DNA of 64,000 nucleotides from Cytophagales bacterium (GTDB taxonomy: Bacteria > Bacteroidota > Bacteroidia > Cytophagales > Thermoflexibacteraceae). Position numbers and translations under genes: made by a program. Shown piece after piece: positions 1 to 8,590 of the stretch; position 1 is the first letter of the stretch, and the number at the start of each line of letters is the position of its first letter. The notes under the pieces are model-generated. The model was not told the origin of the DNA. It saw only the letters and a list, made by a program, of their open reading frames with translations, and made no database searches. The DNA is taken from contig JAAFKA010000002.1 of assembly GCA_013299115.1 (NCBI GenBank), forward strand, positions 62,001-126,000, written 5' to 3'.

Positions 1-1
1 G

Positions 2-178
2 TTACAGCCGTTAGCCTTGCAAGTATTGCTCAATCAACGGATTCAAGAACTCAAATACCAAACTTTGATTGCACAGCAATTTGCAAATTTTGGTAACAAT
101 AGCGAAACAAAAGAGCAAAATTTTATAGCTAATTTTAGCCACGCACCCTTGCTGGCGCCGCAACCAGCTTGGTTTTAA
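2..178 (+). CDS. 3' end of an unrecognised protein gene (5' truncated by window)
   Basis: An open frame runs from base 2 to a TAA at 176-178 and encodes 58 residues ending in APQPAWF. It is open from the window edge, its codon use looks like that of neighbouring genes, and its stop overlaps the stop of the convergent gene by four bases, which is a normal arrangement for two real genes. The visible part is rich in Gln and Asn and holds no motif I recognise. The start and most of the protein lie outside the window. Confidence 0.6.
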   Translation, partial: LQPLALQVLLNQRIQELKYQTLIAQQFANFGNNSETKEQNFIANFSHAPLLAPQPAWF

Positions 179-2496
179 ACCAAATAAATTCCCATCACCA
201 GCACGTCATCTATCTGTTTGCGGTTGCTTTGGTCTTTCCATTGGTTGAAAGTTTGCAAGAAAATATCTTTTTGTTCAGGCATAGTTAATTGGTGGTGGGC
301 AAGTAATAGTTTTTTAAATCGTTGTGCCATAAACTTCTCTTTCTTTTCGCCTCCAATTTGGTCTTTGTAGCCATCGGTGGACAAATACAAAGTAGTAGGT
401 TGGCTCGTGGTGAATTTTTGTTCGGTAAAATGATTGGTTTGGTGGATACCGCCTATGGTTAGTCTGTCGGCTTTTAGTTCTATCAACTCCAGATTCTGCA
501 CATAGTACAAGGGATTAATAGCCCCCGCATACCAAACCGTTTGGGTTTTGCGGTCTATTTTGCAGAGAGCCATGTCCATACCGTCGTGGTTGTGGGTTGT
601 GTTTTGTTTCAATGTCTTTTGAATATCTTGGTGCAAAACATCTAAAATTTGGGCTACGCCTGTAATTTCTTGTTTTTCTACTATGTCGAACAACAGTTGA
701 TTGCCTATCATACTCATAAAAGCACCTGGTACGCCATGTCCTGTGCAGTCTATGACTGCCACAAGCACCTGCTCGTTGTCTAATTGGTGCAGCCAATAAA
801 AATCTCCGCTTACAATGTCTTTGGGCATGAACAAAATAAACGTATTGTTTATACCAAAAACTTCGTCAAACCGATTGGGCAAGGGCAACATAGCTTGTTG
901 TATGCGTTGGGCGTAGTTGATACTGGACAAAATATTTTTGTTTTTTGCCCCAATCACTTCATTGGCAACCTGCAAATCTTGGGCTTGCTGCACAATTTCG
1001 TCTTTTTGGATTTGCAACAACTGATTGGCTCTACGTTTTTGGTAGTAGCCAATACTCAACCCAATAAAACCCAACAGCACAAAAGTAATGAGCAAAAAAG
1101 TAATATTTTGAATCAGTTGTCGTTTTTCATTCTCTATTTTGTTCAGTTCTTTTTGTTGGGTAAGCAATTTAATTTGGGCTTGTTGCCTTTCAGCATTTAT
1201 TTTTTGGTTTTCGGTTGCGGTGGTTTGCTGGCGAATAGTTGCTTCATTCAATTCATTTTCTCGTTGCAACAGCGTAATTTGGTTGCTACTTTTTTCTGCC
1301 AACAAAGTATTTTCATATAATTTCAATTCATTAATTTGATTATCTTTTTCCAATAACGCAATTTTAGTTTGCTGTTGGGCTGTTTCATAGCTGTTTTGCA
1401 AATTGGCAATTTTTGTCAATCCTTCCTCACTCAACAGGCTGTCTTTCAGTTGGGTTTCCATGTCTTTGTAGTACAAAGCCGAGTCGAATTGGTTGTTTAT
1501 TTTGTGTGTAGCTGCCAATTCTCTGTAAATTTGTTGGCTCAATTTGCGGGTGTTGGCAAGTTTAGAAACCTTGATAGCATAGTGAAAATAAAACAAAGCC
1601 GAGTCTTTTTTGCCCAATAAGTGATAGGCTTTTGCCAATGACGAATAGTTTAACGGATTTTGTTGTTTTAGGCTTTGGTTCAGGGCAATGCTTCGGCGAA
1701 TGTAAGGCAGGGCTTCAGCAGGTGCTTGCAAACCCAAATAGGCATTGGCTATGTTGTTGGTATTCAGGGCTATACTCCGTTGGTTGTTTTTCTTTTCATT
1801 AAATTGCAAGGCTTTTTGATACAAGGCAATGGCTTGGCGAAAGTTTTTTCTTTCGTATTCTATCAAGCCCATGTTGTTCAGATTGGTGGTTTGCCCTATA
1901 TCTTGGCGTTTTTCGTTGATAGCAAAAGCCTTTTGAAAATAAACCAAAGCCTCTTCTAATTGGTTTTGGTTTTTATAGACCAGTCCAATGTTATTATACA
2001 ACAAAGCTAACCGAACTTCATCTTTTAGATTTTCTACTACTTTTAGCACTTTCAAGTACCAAGTCAAAGCCTCTACGTAATGCCCCTGTGAGAGTCGGAT
2101 ACTGCCTGCCGTAGCCTGACAATCTATAATTTCTGTGGTAAGTTTTTGATTTTCAAATAGTTGCAAAGCCGTTTGATTCAGGCTGTCTGCCACTCGAAAT
2201 TGATTTTGTCGCCAATAAATCAAGGCTTTGCGATACAGTGCCAATCCTTCACCTTTTTTGTAGCGTAGTTGTCGAGCCAAAACCAAACCTTGTTGCAAAA
2301 AGTCTTCTGCTTTTTTGACCTCCGAATTTTGGTAAGCCATGCCCAAATAAAGGTAGCTGTTTACCTTATTGGTGTCTGCGGACAAGGTTTGTATTTTTTG
2401 CAATACACTGTCTATTTTGTTAGTTTGTGCGTAGCCCTGCTGTTTGCAAAACAGCCCTAAACAGAAACAAATACACAAAAATAGACGAAATGACAT
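175..2496 (-). CDS. TPR sensor with C-terminal SpoIIE (PP2C) serine phosphatase
   Basis: The 773-residue protein has a signal peptide (about 1-24), a row of tetratricopeptide repeats (about 45-340), a long coiled coil (about 350-460), one membrane helix (about 462-485) and a cytoplasmic SpoIIE/PP2C phosphatase domain (about 525-773). The catalytic metal-binding signature appears as GDFYW and DCTGHGVPGAFMSMIG near residue 587, with DGYKD and DDVLVMG later. The layout suggests that TPR-mediated binding in the periplasm controls dephosphorylation of a serine phosphoprotein inside the cell, as in RsbU and SiaA. It lies 17 bases behind menD on the same strand and is probably cotranscribed. It is one of four SpoIIE proteins in the window. 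The substrate is unknown. Confidence 0.9.
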   Translation of the reverse strand: MSFRLFLCICFCLGLFCKQQGYAQTNKIDSVLQKIQTLSADTNKVNSYLYLGMAYQNSEVKKAEDFLQQGLVLARQLRYKKGEGLALYRKALIYWRQNQFRVADSLNQTALQLFENQKLTTEIIDCQATAGSIRLSQGHYVEALTWYLKVLKVVENLKDEVRLALLYNNIGLVYKNQNQLEEALVYFQKAFAINEKRQDIGQTTNLNNMGLIEYERKNFRQAIALYQKALQFNEKKNNQRSIALNTNNIANAYLGLQAPAEALPYIRRSIALNQSLKQQNPLNYSSLAKAYHLLGKKDSALFYFHYAIKVSKLANTRKLSQQIYRELAATHKINNQFDSALYYKDMETQLKDSLLSEEGLTKIANLQNSYETAQQQTKIALLEKDNQINELKLYENTLLAEKSSNQITLLQRENELNEATIRQQTTATENQKINAERQQAQIKLLTQQKELNKIENEKRQLIQNITFLLITFVLLGFIGLSIGYYQKRRANQLLQIQKDEIVQQAQDLQVANEVIGAKNKNILSSINYAQRIQQAMLPLPNRFDEVFGINNTFILFMPKDIVSGDFYWLHQLDNEQVLVAVIDCTGHGVPGAFMSMIGNQLLFDIVEKQEITGVAQILDVLHQDIQKTLKQNTTHNHDGMDMALCKIDRKTQTVWYAGAINPLYYVQNLELIELKADRLTIGGIHQTNHFTEQKFTTSQPTTLYLSTDGYKDQIGGEKKEKFMAQRFKKLLLAHHQLTMPEQKDIFLQTFNQWKDQSNRKQIDDVLVMGIYLV

Positions 2497-2513
2497 ATTA
2501 CTTTTGAAAACTG

Positions 2514-4301
2514 TTATAATTTTTTAAATTCCTCCCAAACTTCTTGGTTACTATCCAAATCTGTTTCTATTTCCAATAACTTGCAATTTTCGGAAGGTTC
2601 GAAAAAAGTTGGCAGAATAGTTTGCAGTTCGTCATAAGTACGGCACAGGGTATAATCTACTTCGAAATCACGAGCCGTATTTTCTGCATTCAGCCACTGT
2701 TCGGTTACAAAAAACTCGTCTGATTCGGGCAGTTTTCCAGAGTCTATGAGTTTGAAAATGCCGCCACCGTGATTATTGAGCAAGATAATGCGGAGGTTGT
2801 GGAGGTCATAAATGTTCCACAAGGCATTGCGGTCATAGAAAAATCCTATATCTCCTGTTATCAAAACGTGCAGCATATTCCTGTTGGCAAGGGCATGACC
2901 TACGGCAGTGCTAATGCAGCCGTCTATGCCACTTGTACCTCTATTGGCAGCTACCCACATATTTTGCTTTTCTTTTGGATAAACTCCCAACACATTTACA
3001 TAACGCACAGGCATAGAATTGGCAAGGTGCAAGATGCAATTTGCAGACAGACTTCGCAAAATTTTGTAAACAGCCAATAATTCCGAAAATTTGTTGTGGT
3101 CTAATAAAGCATTGGTTTTGTTGTCATTGCCCACAGTTGAGGGCAAATCAAGTGGCAAATCAAACGGATTGTTGCGAATAGGTTTGCTGAAAAACTGGTC
3201 TATGGCAAGGGCTGCTTGTTTGTCAAAACTTCGCCACAAATTGCCGTACTCCACTCTTGCCTCGTGTCCTTTCAATTTTTTTTCGGCAAGCACCCGAAAC
3301 GTATCAATCGGGTGATAATCCATCAGGTGGGTAATACTCTGAAAAGTATCTGCCAAAGCCCCAACACCTTCGGGTTGGAGGTGGAGGTGAATTTTGGGCT
3401 TGTATTTTCGCAAATAATTTTTCAGGGGTTTAGACAACACCGATTTATCGAAAGTTATCAAAAAGTCGACTGCCCCTAATTGTTCCTGAATTTCGGGTTT
3501 GGCAAGAAAAATATCGTGGTGTTTGATACCACCCTCATAATAGTGCAAATTGTTGATACAATCATTGATAACAGGCACTTGCAACTCATTAAAAAGTTGT
3601 TCTATAAAAGGGTAGCAACGATTTTGCCCCCCTACAACCAAGACTTTTTTGCTATCTTCTAAACTATTGAGCAAAAATCCACTATGGTGCGGTGCCAATT
3701 CCTTGCTTAAAAGAAACTTCTGCACATACCGCACTTGGTTGTCGGTATAAATGAGGTCGTCTTTTTTTGGATAAAAAGGTTCTCTAAACGGGCAGTTGAT
3801 ATGCACAGGACCCTGCGGCTCTGCCGTTGCCGTTAAAATAGCCTCGTTAACCAGGCGGTTGATTTGCCAAACGGCATCGGGGTGTGTATAATCCACAGGC
3901 AATTCGTAACTTGCCTTCACGTGCTTGCCAAACAAATCACGTTGGCGTATGGTTTGCCCATCGAGTTGGTCTGTCCATTCGGGAGGTCTGTCGGCGGTAA
4001 AAACCAACAAAGGAATTTGCTGAAAAAAGGCTTCGGCAACGGCAGGAGCATAGTTTAAGCCCGCAGAGCCAGAGGTGCAGCACAAGATAACAGGAGAAAG
4101 ACTTACTTGTGCCATGCCCAAAGCTACAAAACCCGCAGCCCTTTCGTCTGAAAAAGTAAAACATTGTATCCTTTCGTTGCGTACAAATGCCAACGTCAAA
4201 GGAGCATTGCGAGAGCCGGGCGACAGAACAGCCTTTTCTATGCGGTGAGCTACACAGATTTGGGCTATGTCCATAATAGGCTGAAATGGATAGGACTGCA
4301 T
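2514..4301 (-). CDS. menD: 2-succinyl-5-enolpyruvyl-6-hydroxy-3-cyclohexene-1-carboxylate synthase
   Basis: MenD is the thiamine-diphosphate enzyme that joins isochorismate and 2-oxoglutarate in menaquinone synthesis. The 595-residue length is near the family norm. Visible family marks are SPGSRNAPLTLAF at the N-terminus, SDERAAGFVALG, CTSGSAGLNYAPA and the PVHINCPFREPF stretch, followed by the central and the C-terminal ThDP-binding domain with GDIGFFYDRNALW and LNNHGGGIF. It fits an organism that respires with menaquinone. No other men gene lies nearby. It is first in a two-gene unit with the TPR-SpoIIE phosphatase 17 bases downstream; a functional link is not evident. Confidence 0.97.
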   Translation of the reverse strand: MQSYPFQPIMDIAQICVAHRIEKAVLSPGSRNAPLTLAFVRNERIQCFTFSDERAAGFVALGMAQVSLSPVILCCTSGSAGLNYAPAVAEAFFQQIPLLVFTADRPPEWTDQLDGQTIRQRDLFGKHVKASYELPVDYTHPDAVWQINRLVNEAILTATAEPQGPVHINCPFREPFYPKKDDLIYTDNQVRYVQKFLLSKELAPHHSGFLLNSLEDSKKVLVVGGQNRCYPFIEQLFNELQVPVINDCINNLHYYEGGIKHHDIFLAKPEIQEQLGAVDFLITFDKSVLSKPLKNYLRKYKPKIHLHLQPEGVGALADTFQSITHLMDYHPIDTFRVLAEKKLKGHEARVEYGNLWRSFDKQAALAIDQFFSKPIRNNPFDLPLDLPSTVGNDNKTNALLDHNKFSELLAVYKILRSLSANCILHLANSMPVRYVNVLGVYPKEKQNMWVAANRGTSGIDGCISTAVGHALANRNMLHVLITGDIGFFYDRNALWNIYDLHNLRIILLNNHGGGIFKLIDSGKLPESDEFFVTEQWLNAENTARDFEVDYTLCRTYDELQTILPTFFEPSENCKLLEIETDLDSNQEVWEEFKKL

Positions 4302-4359
4302 ACGATTTTGAGATTTTAACAGTATATTTATCTTTAGGCGAATATTTTTTAATGTTTTG

Positions 4360-4394
4360 TACGATTTTCAAGGTCTTCGACCATTGACAATGTA
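4360..4394. repeat. Degenerate copy of palindromic repeat family A
   Basis: The stretch reads TACGATTTTCAAGG, then a CTTCG loop, then CCATTGACAATGTA, an imperfect hairpin matching the family at 6248-6540, 43598-43705 and 63842-63912. Substitutions such as ATTTTC for ATTGTC show decay. It lies in the 274-base divergent gap between menD and ettA, which otherwise is plain AT-rich sequence. Confidence 0.6.
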
Positions 4395-4509
4395 GAGCTT
4401 ACGAATACAAGTTACAAATTAAAGCATTAATTGCGAATTTCCAATATAATTATGAGTTTGATAAATACTAAAAATAATCTTTAAAATACATAGTCTTACA
4501 ATTTTTTTG

Positions 4510-4517
4510 TAATTTGC
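4510..4517 (+). promoter_or_regulatory. Possible -7 promoter element of ettA
   Basis: TAATTTGC resembles the Bacteroidota -7 box TAnnTTTG with one spacer base missing, 58 bases before the ettA start. I see no matching TTTG at the expected distance upstream, so this is a weak call. Confidence 0.3.
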
Positions 4518-4575
4518 CCCCAAAATATTACACATACTCACATTATCATACAACAGCTATAATTAGCACAACTTT

Positions 4576-6237
4576 ATGAGTGAAACCATTATTTTCTCTA
4601 TGGCGGGCGTAAGCAAAATATACCCACCGCAGAAACAGGTCTTAAAAAACATTTACCTGTCGTTTTTTTACGGAGCAAAAATAGGCGTATTGGGGCTAAA
4701 TGGCTCTGGTAAGTCGTCTTTGTTGCGAATTATAGCAGGAATGGACAAAAACTATCAGGGCGAAGTTGTTTTTTCTCCCAACTACACTGTCGGTATGCTC
4801 GAACAAGAACCGCAGTTAGACAAAACCAAAACCGTATTGGAGGTAGTAAAAGAAGGGGCAAAAGAGATTGTAGATTTATTGGAGGCTTACGAAAAAATCA
4901 ATGAGGAGTTTGCAAATCCTGATGCAGACTACGAAAAACTGATGGACAAGCAAGCAAAACTACAAGACAAACTCGATGCTTGCAATGCGTGGGAACTCGA
5001 CCAACGCCTCCAACGGGCTATGGACGCCTTGCGTCTGCCCCCAGAAGATGCCTTGATAGCCAACCTTTCGGGTGGCGAAAAACGCAGAGTTGCCTTGTGC
5101 AGACTCTTGTTGCAAGAACCCGATGTGTTGTTGCTCGATGAGCCAACCAACCACCTCGATGCCGAATCGGTGCATTGGTTAGAGCAGCACCTCAAACAGT
5201 ACAAAGGCACTATCATAGCCGTAACCCACGACCGTTATTTCTTAGATAACGTAGCTGGTTGGATTTTGGAATTGGACAGAGGAGAAGGTATTCCTTGGAA
5301 GGGCAATTATTCTTCTTGGCTCGACCAAAAGCAGAGAAGATTAGCACAAGAGGAAAAATCGGAGTCTAAACGCCAAAAAACTTTAGAAAGAGAACTCGAA
5401 TGGGTGCGTATGGCACCAAAAGCACGCCAAGCCAAGCAAAAAGCAAGGCTCAACTCTTACGAAAAATTATTGGGCGAAGAAACCAGACAAAAAGAGGACA
5501 AATTGGAATTGTTTATCCCCGCTGGGCAACGATTAGGGGCAAAAGTAATAGAGGCAAAAGGCGTAACCATGGGCTTTGGCGACAAATTACTGTATGAGGA
5601 ATTGAGTTTTACGCTGCCCCAAGCAGGTATTGTGGGCATAGTAGGTCCCAATGGTGCAGGAAAAACGACTTTGTTCAAACTCATTACAGGGGCTATTCAA
5701 CCATTGAAAGGCACATTTGACGTGGGCGAAACTGTGGAGTGGGCTTATGTAGACCAAGAACACGACAACCTCGATGGCAACAAAACTGTATATGAAGTGA
5801 TTTCGGGCGGAAGTGATTTAATGAAAGTGGGCGAAAAAGAAGTCAATTCACGTGCCTACATCAGCAAGTTCAACTTTGCAGGTGGCGACCAACAGAAAAA
5901 AGTGGGGCAACTCTCTGGCGGAGAACGAAACAGGGTGCATTTGGCTATGACTTTAAAGCAAGGGGCAAATTTGCTCTTGCTCGACGAGCCTACCAACGAC
6001 CTCGACGTAAACACCTTGCGTGCCTTAGAAGAAGCCTTAGACAATTTTGCAGGTTGTGCCGTAGTCATTTCCCACGACAGGTGGTTTCTCGATAGAATTG
6101 CTACGCACTTGTTGGTTTTTGAGGGAGATTCCAAAGTCCGTTTCTTTGAAGGCAGCTTTACAGAATACGAGGAGTTTCGCAGAAAACAATTTGGCGATGC
6201 AGCACCCAAAAGACTGAAATACAAGAAGTTGCAATAA
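4576..6237 (+). CDS. ettA: Energy-dependent translational throttle protein EttA (ABC-F ATPase)
   Basis: ABC-F protein with two ATPase domains and no membrane domain. It is expected to bind the ribosomal E site and gate translation according to the ATP/ADP ratio. The first domain shows Walker A GLNGSGKSS, signature LSGGEKRRVAL and Walker B LLLDEPTNHLD. The second shows GPNGAGKTT, LSGGERNRVHL and LLLDEPTNDLD. The first domain contains the arm-type insertion rich in acidic and Lys residues (about 95-140), and a charged linker joins the two. The 553-residue length and the opening MSETIIFSMAGVSK fit EttA rather than Uup or antibiotic-resistance ABC-F proteins. It is followed directly by repeat family A and appears monocistronic. 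Confidence 0.95.
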   Translation: MSETIIFSMAGVSKIYPPQKQVLKNIYLSFFYGAKIGVLGLNGSGKSSLLRIIAGMDKNYQGEVVFSPNYTVGMLEQEPQLDKTKTVLEVVKEGAKEIVDLLEAYEKINEEFANPDADYEKLMDKQAKLQDKLDACNAWELDQRLQRAMDALRLPPEDALIANLSGGEKRRVALCRLLLQEPDVLLLDEPTNHLDAESVHWLEQHLKQYKGTIIAVTHDRYFLDNVAGWILELDRGEGIPWKGNYSSWLDQKQRRLAQEEKSESKRQKTLERELEWVRMAPKARQAKQKARLNSYEKLLGEETRQKEDKLELFIPAGQRLGAKVIEAKGVTMGFGDKLLYEELSFTLPQAGIVGIVGPNGAGKTTLFKLITGAIQPLKGTFDVGETVEWAYVDQEHDNLDGNKTVYEVISGGSDLMKVGEKEVNSRAYISKFNFAGGDQQKKVGQLSGGERNRVHLAMTLKQGANLLLLDEPTNDLDVNTLRALEEALDNFAGCAVVISHDRWFLDRIATHLLVFEGDSKVRFFEGSFTEYEEFRRKQFGDAAPKRLKYKKLQ

Positions 6238-6247
6238 GGTTAGTAAG

Positions 6248-6540
6248 TACGTTGGCAATGGTGCTTTTGCACCTTGACAATCGTATGCTTAGTGCTTCGG
6301 GTTTCTCAAAACCCGAAGTTTTGGTGTTTGTACGATTGTCAAGGTCTTCGACCCTTGCCAACGTACTTTGATGTTTGTACGTTGGCAAGGGTGCTTTTCG
6401 CACCTTGACAATCGTACAAACACCTTTGCCAACGTACTTTGTAAGTGCTTCGGGTTTCTCAAAACCCGAAGTTTTGGCTTTGGTACGATTGTCAAGGTCT
6501 GCGACCATTGCCAACGTACCAAAGCACCTTGCCAACGTAC
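6248..6540. repeat. Palindromic repeat family A, composite of several units
   Basis: This 293-base stretch is built from inverted and direct copies of TACGTTGGCAAnGGTGC, GCACCTTGACAATCGTA and their complements, with the hairpin CTTCGGGTTT/AAACCCGAAG inserted twice (6295-6318 and 6448-6471). The outer ends TACGTTGGC and GCCAACGTA are inverted. It fills the gap between ettA and the beta-barrel gene. Open frames across it on the minus strand arise from the repeats and are not genes. Confidence 0.9.
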
Positions 6541-6566
6541 TGTTAGTATTTTTAACAAACAAACCA

Positions 6567-7247
6567 ATGAAAACAAATCATTTCTTTTTTTCTTTTTTCT
6601 TTTGCTTATTCCTTACTTTGCCAACTTTTGCTCAAAAAGTAGGAATAGGTTTCAAAGCAGGTGTAAACTCTGTAACCACCAATGACACCACAACAGTCTT
6701 TACCAGATTGTCTTTTGTAGGGTTAAATTTTGGTGGCTATGGCTACTTCAAATTTAATAAATTTTTGGCTTTACAAGCCGAACTAAATTATTTAGAACAT
6801 GGCAGAAATTTGACAATTCTTTTACAAGAAGTAAATAGCAATGGTACTGTCATTGCTGTAACAGAAACCAAAATTACAGAAAGGTATGCTTATTTGCAAA
6901 TACCTTTGTTGTTGCGAGGACAAGTAGATGCTAAAAAGTTTAAGTTTTGGGGCAATGCAGGTTTGTATGGAGGGCTGTTTTTGGGTGGCAACTATAATAT
7001 TGATTACAGAATTGCAAGTTTTATACCCTCTCTTCCCACTTCTGGTAGTTTGAAAAATATAACTGCAATCGAATGGGGTTTGGCAGGAGGTTTGGGTGCA
7101 GGGTACAAGTTAGGCATTGGCTATTTGACAGTCGATGCTCGTTATACCTACGGCTTGTCGGGTATTGCTGAAACCACGCCACCCAATTATGCAGCCATAC
7201 AACACCGAAATTTTATAGGAAATTTAGGCTATTTGATAGAGCTTTAA
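6567..7247 (+). CDS. Outer-membrane beta-barrel protein (PorT/OmpX-like)
   Basis: The protein of 226 residues begins with a signal peptide rich in Phe, ending LPTFAQ at about residue 20. The mature part shows alternating hydrophobic and polar residues, with segments such as VGIGFKAGVNSV, FGGYGYFKFNKFLALQAELNYLE, LLLRGQVD and a barrel-like ending IGNLGYLIEL. This pattern fits the small beta-barrel family common in Bacteroidota (outer membrane protein beta-barrel domain). The ATG at 6567 is chosen because the signal peptide starts there; the frame extends upstream only into repeat DNA. Function beyond outer-membrane location is unknown. Confidence 0.8.
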   Translation: MKTNHFFFSFFFCLFLTLPTFAQKVGIGFKAGVNSVTTNDTTTVFTRLSFVGLNFGGYGYFKFNKFLALQAELNYLEHGRNLTILLQEVNSNGTVIAVTETKITERYAYLQIPLLLRGQVDAKKFKFWGNAGLYGGLFLGGNYNIDYRIASFIPSLPTSGSLKNITAIEWGLAGGLGAGYKLGIGYLTVDARYTYGLSGIAETTPPNYAAIQHRNFIGNLGYLIEL

Positions 7248-7307
7248 AGGGGAGTTTTGCAAGAGTGTTTAAGCAACGTAGATTACATTGAAGATAATTT
7301 ATGTTAT

Positions 7308-8378
7308 TTACACAGCTCTTCGCACAGCCAATAGCAAGTCATTGACAAAAGCTGTATCCACTTCGTCAGGCAACCCAGATTCGGCAAAAAGTTGATTGAG
7401 GCGTGCAATATCTTCTTCGGCTTGAGTAATAATAGTTTCCAAAGGTACTTTGCCTTGTCTGATTTGGAGCAAAAAATCCTTATTTGGTCTGCGAACTTGA
7501 ATAGTTTTTTCGGTGGCTATTTCCAAAGCCATATCTAACAAACGCCGACAATGCAATAAGTTTTTGCCATCTATCTGTTGCTGATGCCCCTGAATGTCCA
7601 CATAGCGTTGCGTATTGCGATTTGCCAACCAATCTACGTAACTTTTGTAGTCTTTGCAATGCAGCGAATACCCATCTTTGTTGTAATACAAAATGGCTGC
7701 GGGCTGCATAAATTTAGGCACAGCACTCAACCGCAAGGCGTTACTGTCTTCTACGGCAATGCCTTTAAAGCCTAAAGACTGCCCTGCAAAGGTCTGATTT
7801 TCACCATTTTGTGTATCGTAATACAAAGCATAGCAATCTCTAAAATGGTCGAGGGCTACCAATCCGCACCGACTTTGGTCGTATTGGTGCTGTGCCAACC
7901 ACTTAACCAACGACATAGTTTTACCTGCCTCATAAATATAAGCAAAATCTATTGGTGTTTTTCTTTCTACCCTTGTTCTCTCCCAATTCATTTTTTTGTC
8001 TAAGCCTTTCGCCTTCTTTATTTGGGCTATGGCATAGCCCCCAAAGGACTGTAAACATTTGGTAGTCAAGAACTTATGTCGTTGCTCTACTACCAAAGCA
8101 AAGGCTTTGTGTTGCACACGAATACAATCTGCGGGCATATAAAGCAACTCCAACATCGTAGGATTTGCTACTTGCAACAGTTGCAAAAAACGCCGAATTT
8201 CATAATAACACTCGTCTTTACTTTGCTCTATTTGCTCCTGATAGCCAAAACCTAACAAATCATCAGGATATTGGGCAAACACACCCTTGTAATCTACATC
8301 AGACGTAGGCGTGGCTGTGCCGTAGGCTTGACTGCCTACAACAGACTGAAACAAAAGCGTAGCACGAGGTAATTGCAT
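7308..8378 (-). CDS. Predicted nucleotidyltransferase (COG3541, YcgL-like)
   Basis: The polymerase-beta-type nucleotidyltransferase motif is clear near the N-terminus: GSQAYGTATPTSDVDYKG, with the paired Asp residues that bind metal. The rest (RRFLQLLQVANPTMLELLY, and a helical C-terminus) follows the COG3541 family of about 350 residues. The substrate of this family is not established; its members are often found with mobile or defence genes. I chose the ATG at 8378, directly before QLPRATLLFQSVVGS, although an in-frame start exists at 8414. It is convergent with the beta-barrel gene and is bordered upstream by a MITE. Confidence 0.8.
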   Translation of the reverse strand: MQLPRATLLFQSVVGSQAYGTATPTSDVDYKGVFAQYPDDLLGFGYQEQIEQSKDECYYEIRRFLQLLQVANPTMLELLYMPADCIRVQHKAFALVVEQRHKFLTTKCLQSFGGYAIAQIKKAKGLDKKMNWERTRVERKTPIDFAYIYEAGKTMSLVKWLAQHQYDQSRCGLVALDHFRDCYALYYDTQNGENQTFAGQSLGFKGIAVEDSNALRLSAVPKFMQPAAILYYNKDGYSLHCKDYKSYVDWLANRNTQRYVDIQGHQQQIDGKNLLHCRRLLDMALEIATEKTIQVRRPNKDFLLQIRQGKVPLETIITQAEEDIARLNQLFAESGLPDEVDTAFVNDLLLAVRRAV

Positions 8379-8430
8379 GAGATAAAACAAATTTTTGTAC
8401 GATAAAAAATACAAATAGTATCACAAAACA

Positions 8431-8560
8431 ATCAGAGGGTATCCGAAAAGTAAGAATGTATCACAGACTTTAGTCTATTAGTTTTTGATTATCAATGACT
8501 TATATATTTACAGACTAAAGTCTGTGGTACATAGTTTGACTTTTTCGGACAGCCTCTGAT
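8431..8560. mobile_element. MITE-like element, 130 bases, with IS1182-like terminal repeats
   Basis: The ends are inverted: ATCAGAGGgtaTCCGAAAAG on the left and CTTTTTCGGACAGCCTCTGAT on the right. Inside lies a second inverted pair around CACAGACTTTAGTC and GACTAAAGTCTGTGG. The same element occurs at 58827-59274, where another insertion interrupts it, and the GAGGCTGTCCGAAAAG end is shared with the transposase remnant at 63131-63842. It has no coding capacity. Confidence 0.75.
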
Positions 8561-8590
8561 GGGGTTATATCAGTATCAAAAAACTACTTT

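Noticed and set aside
6248-6540. CRISPR-like appearance of repeated units
   Set aside because: Copies are inverted as well as direct, spacing is irregular, there are no unique spacers and no cas genes.
6158-6576. Overlapping minus-strand open frames across the repeat block after ettA
   Set aside because: They consist of repeated translations of the palindromic repeat, with no independent homology and no start signal.
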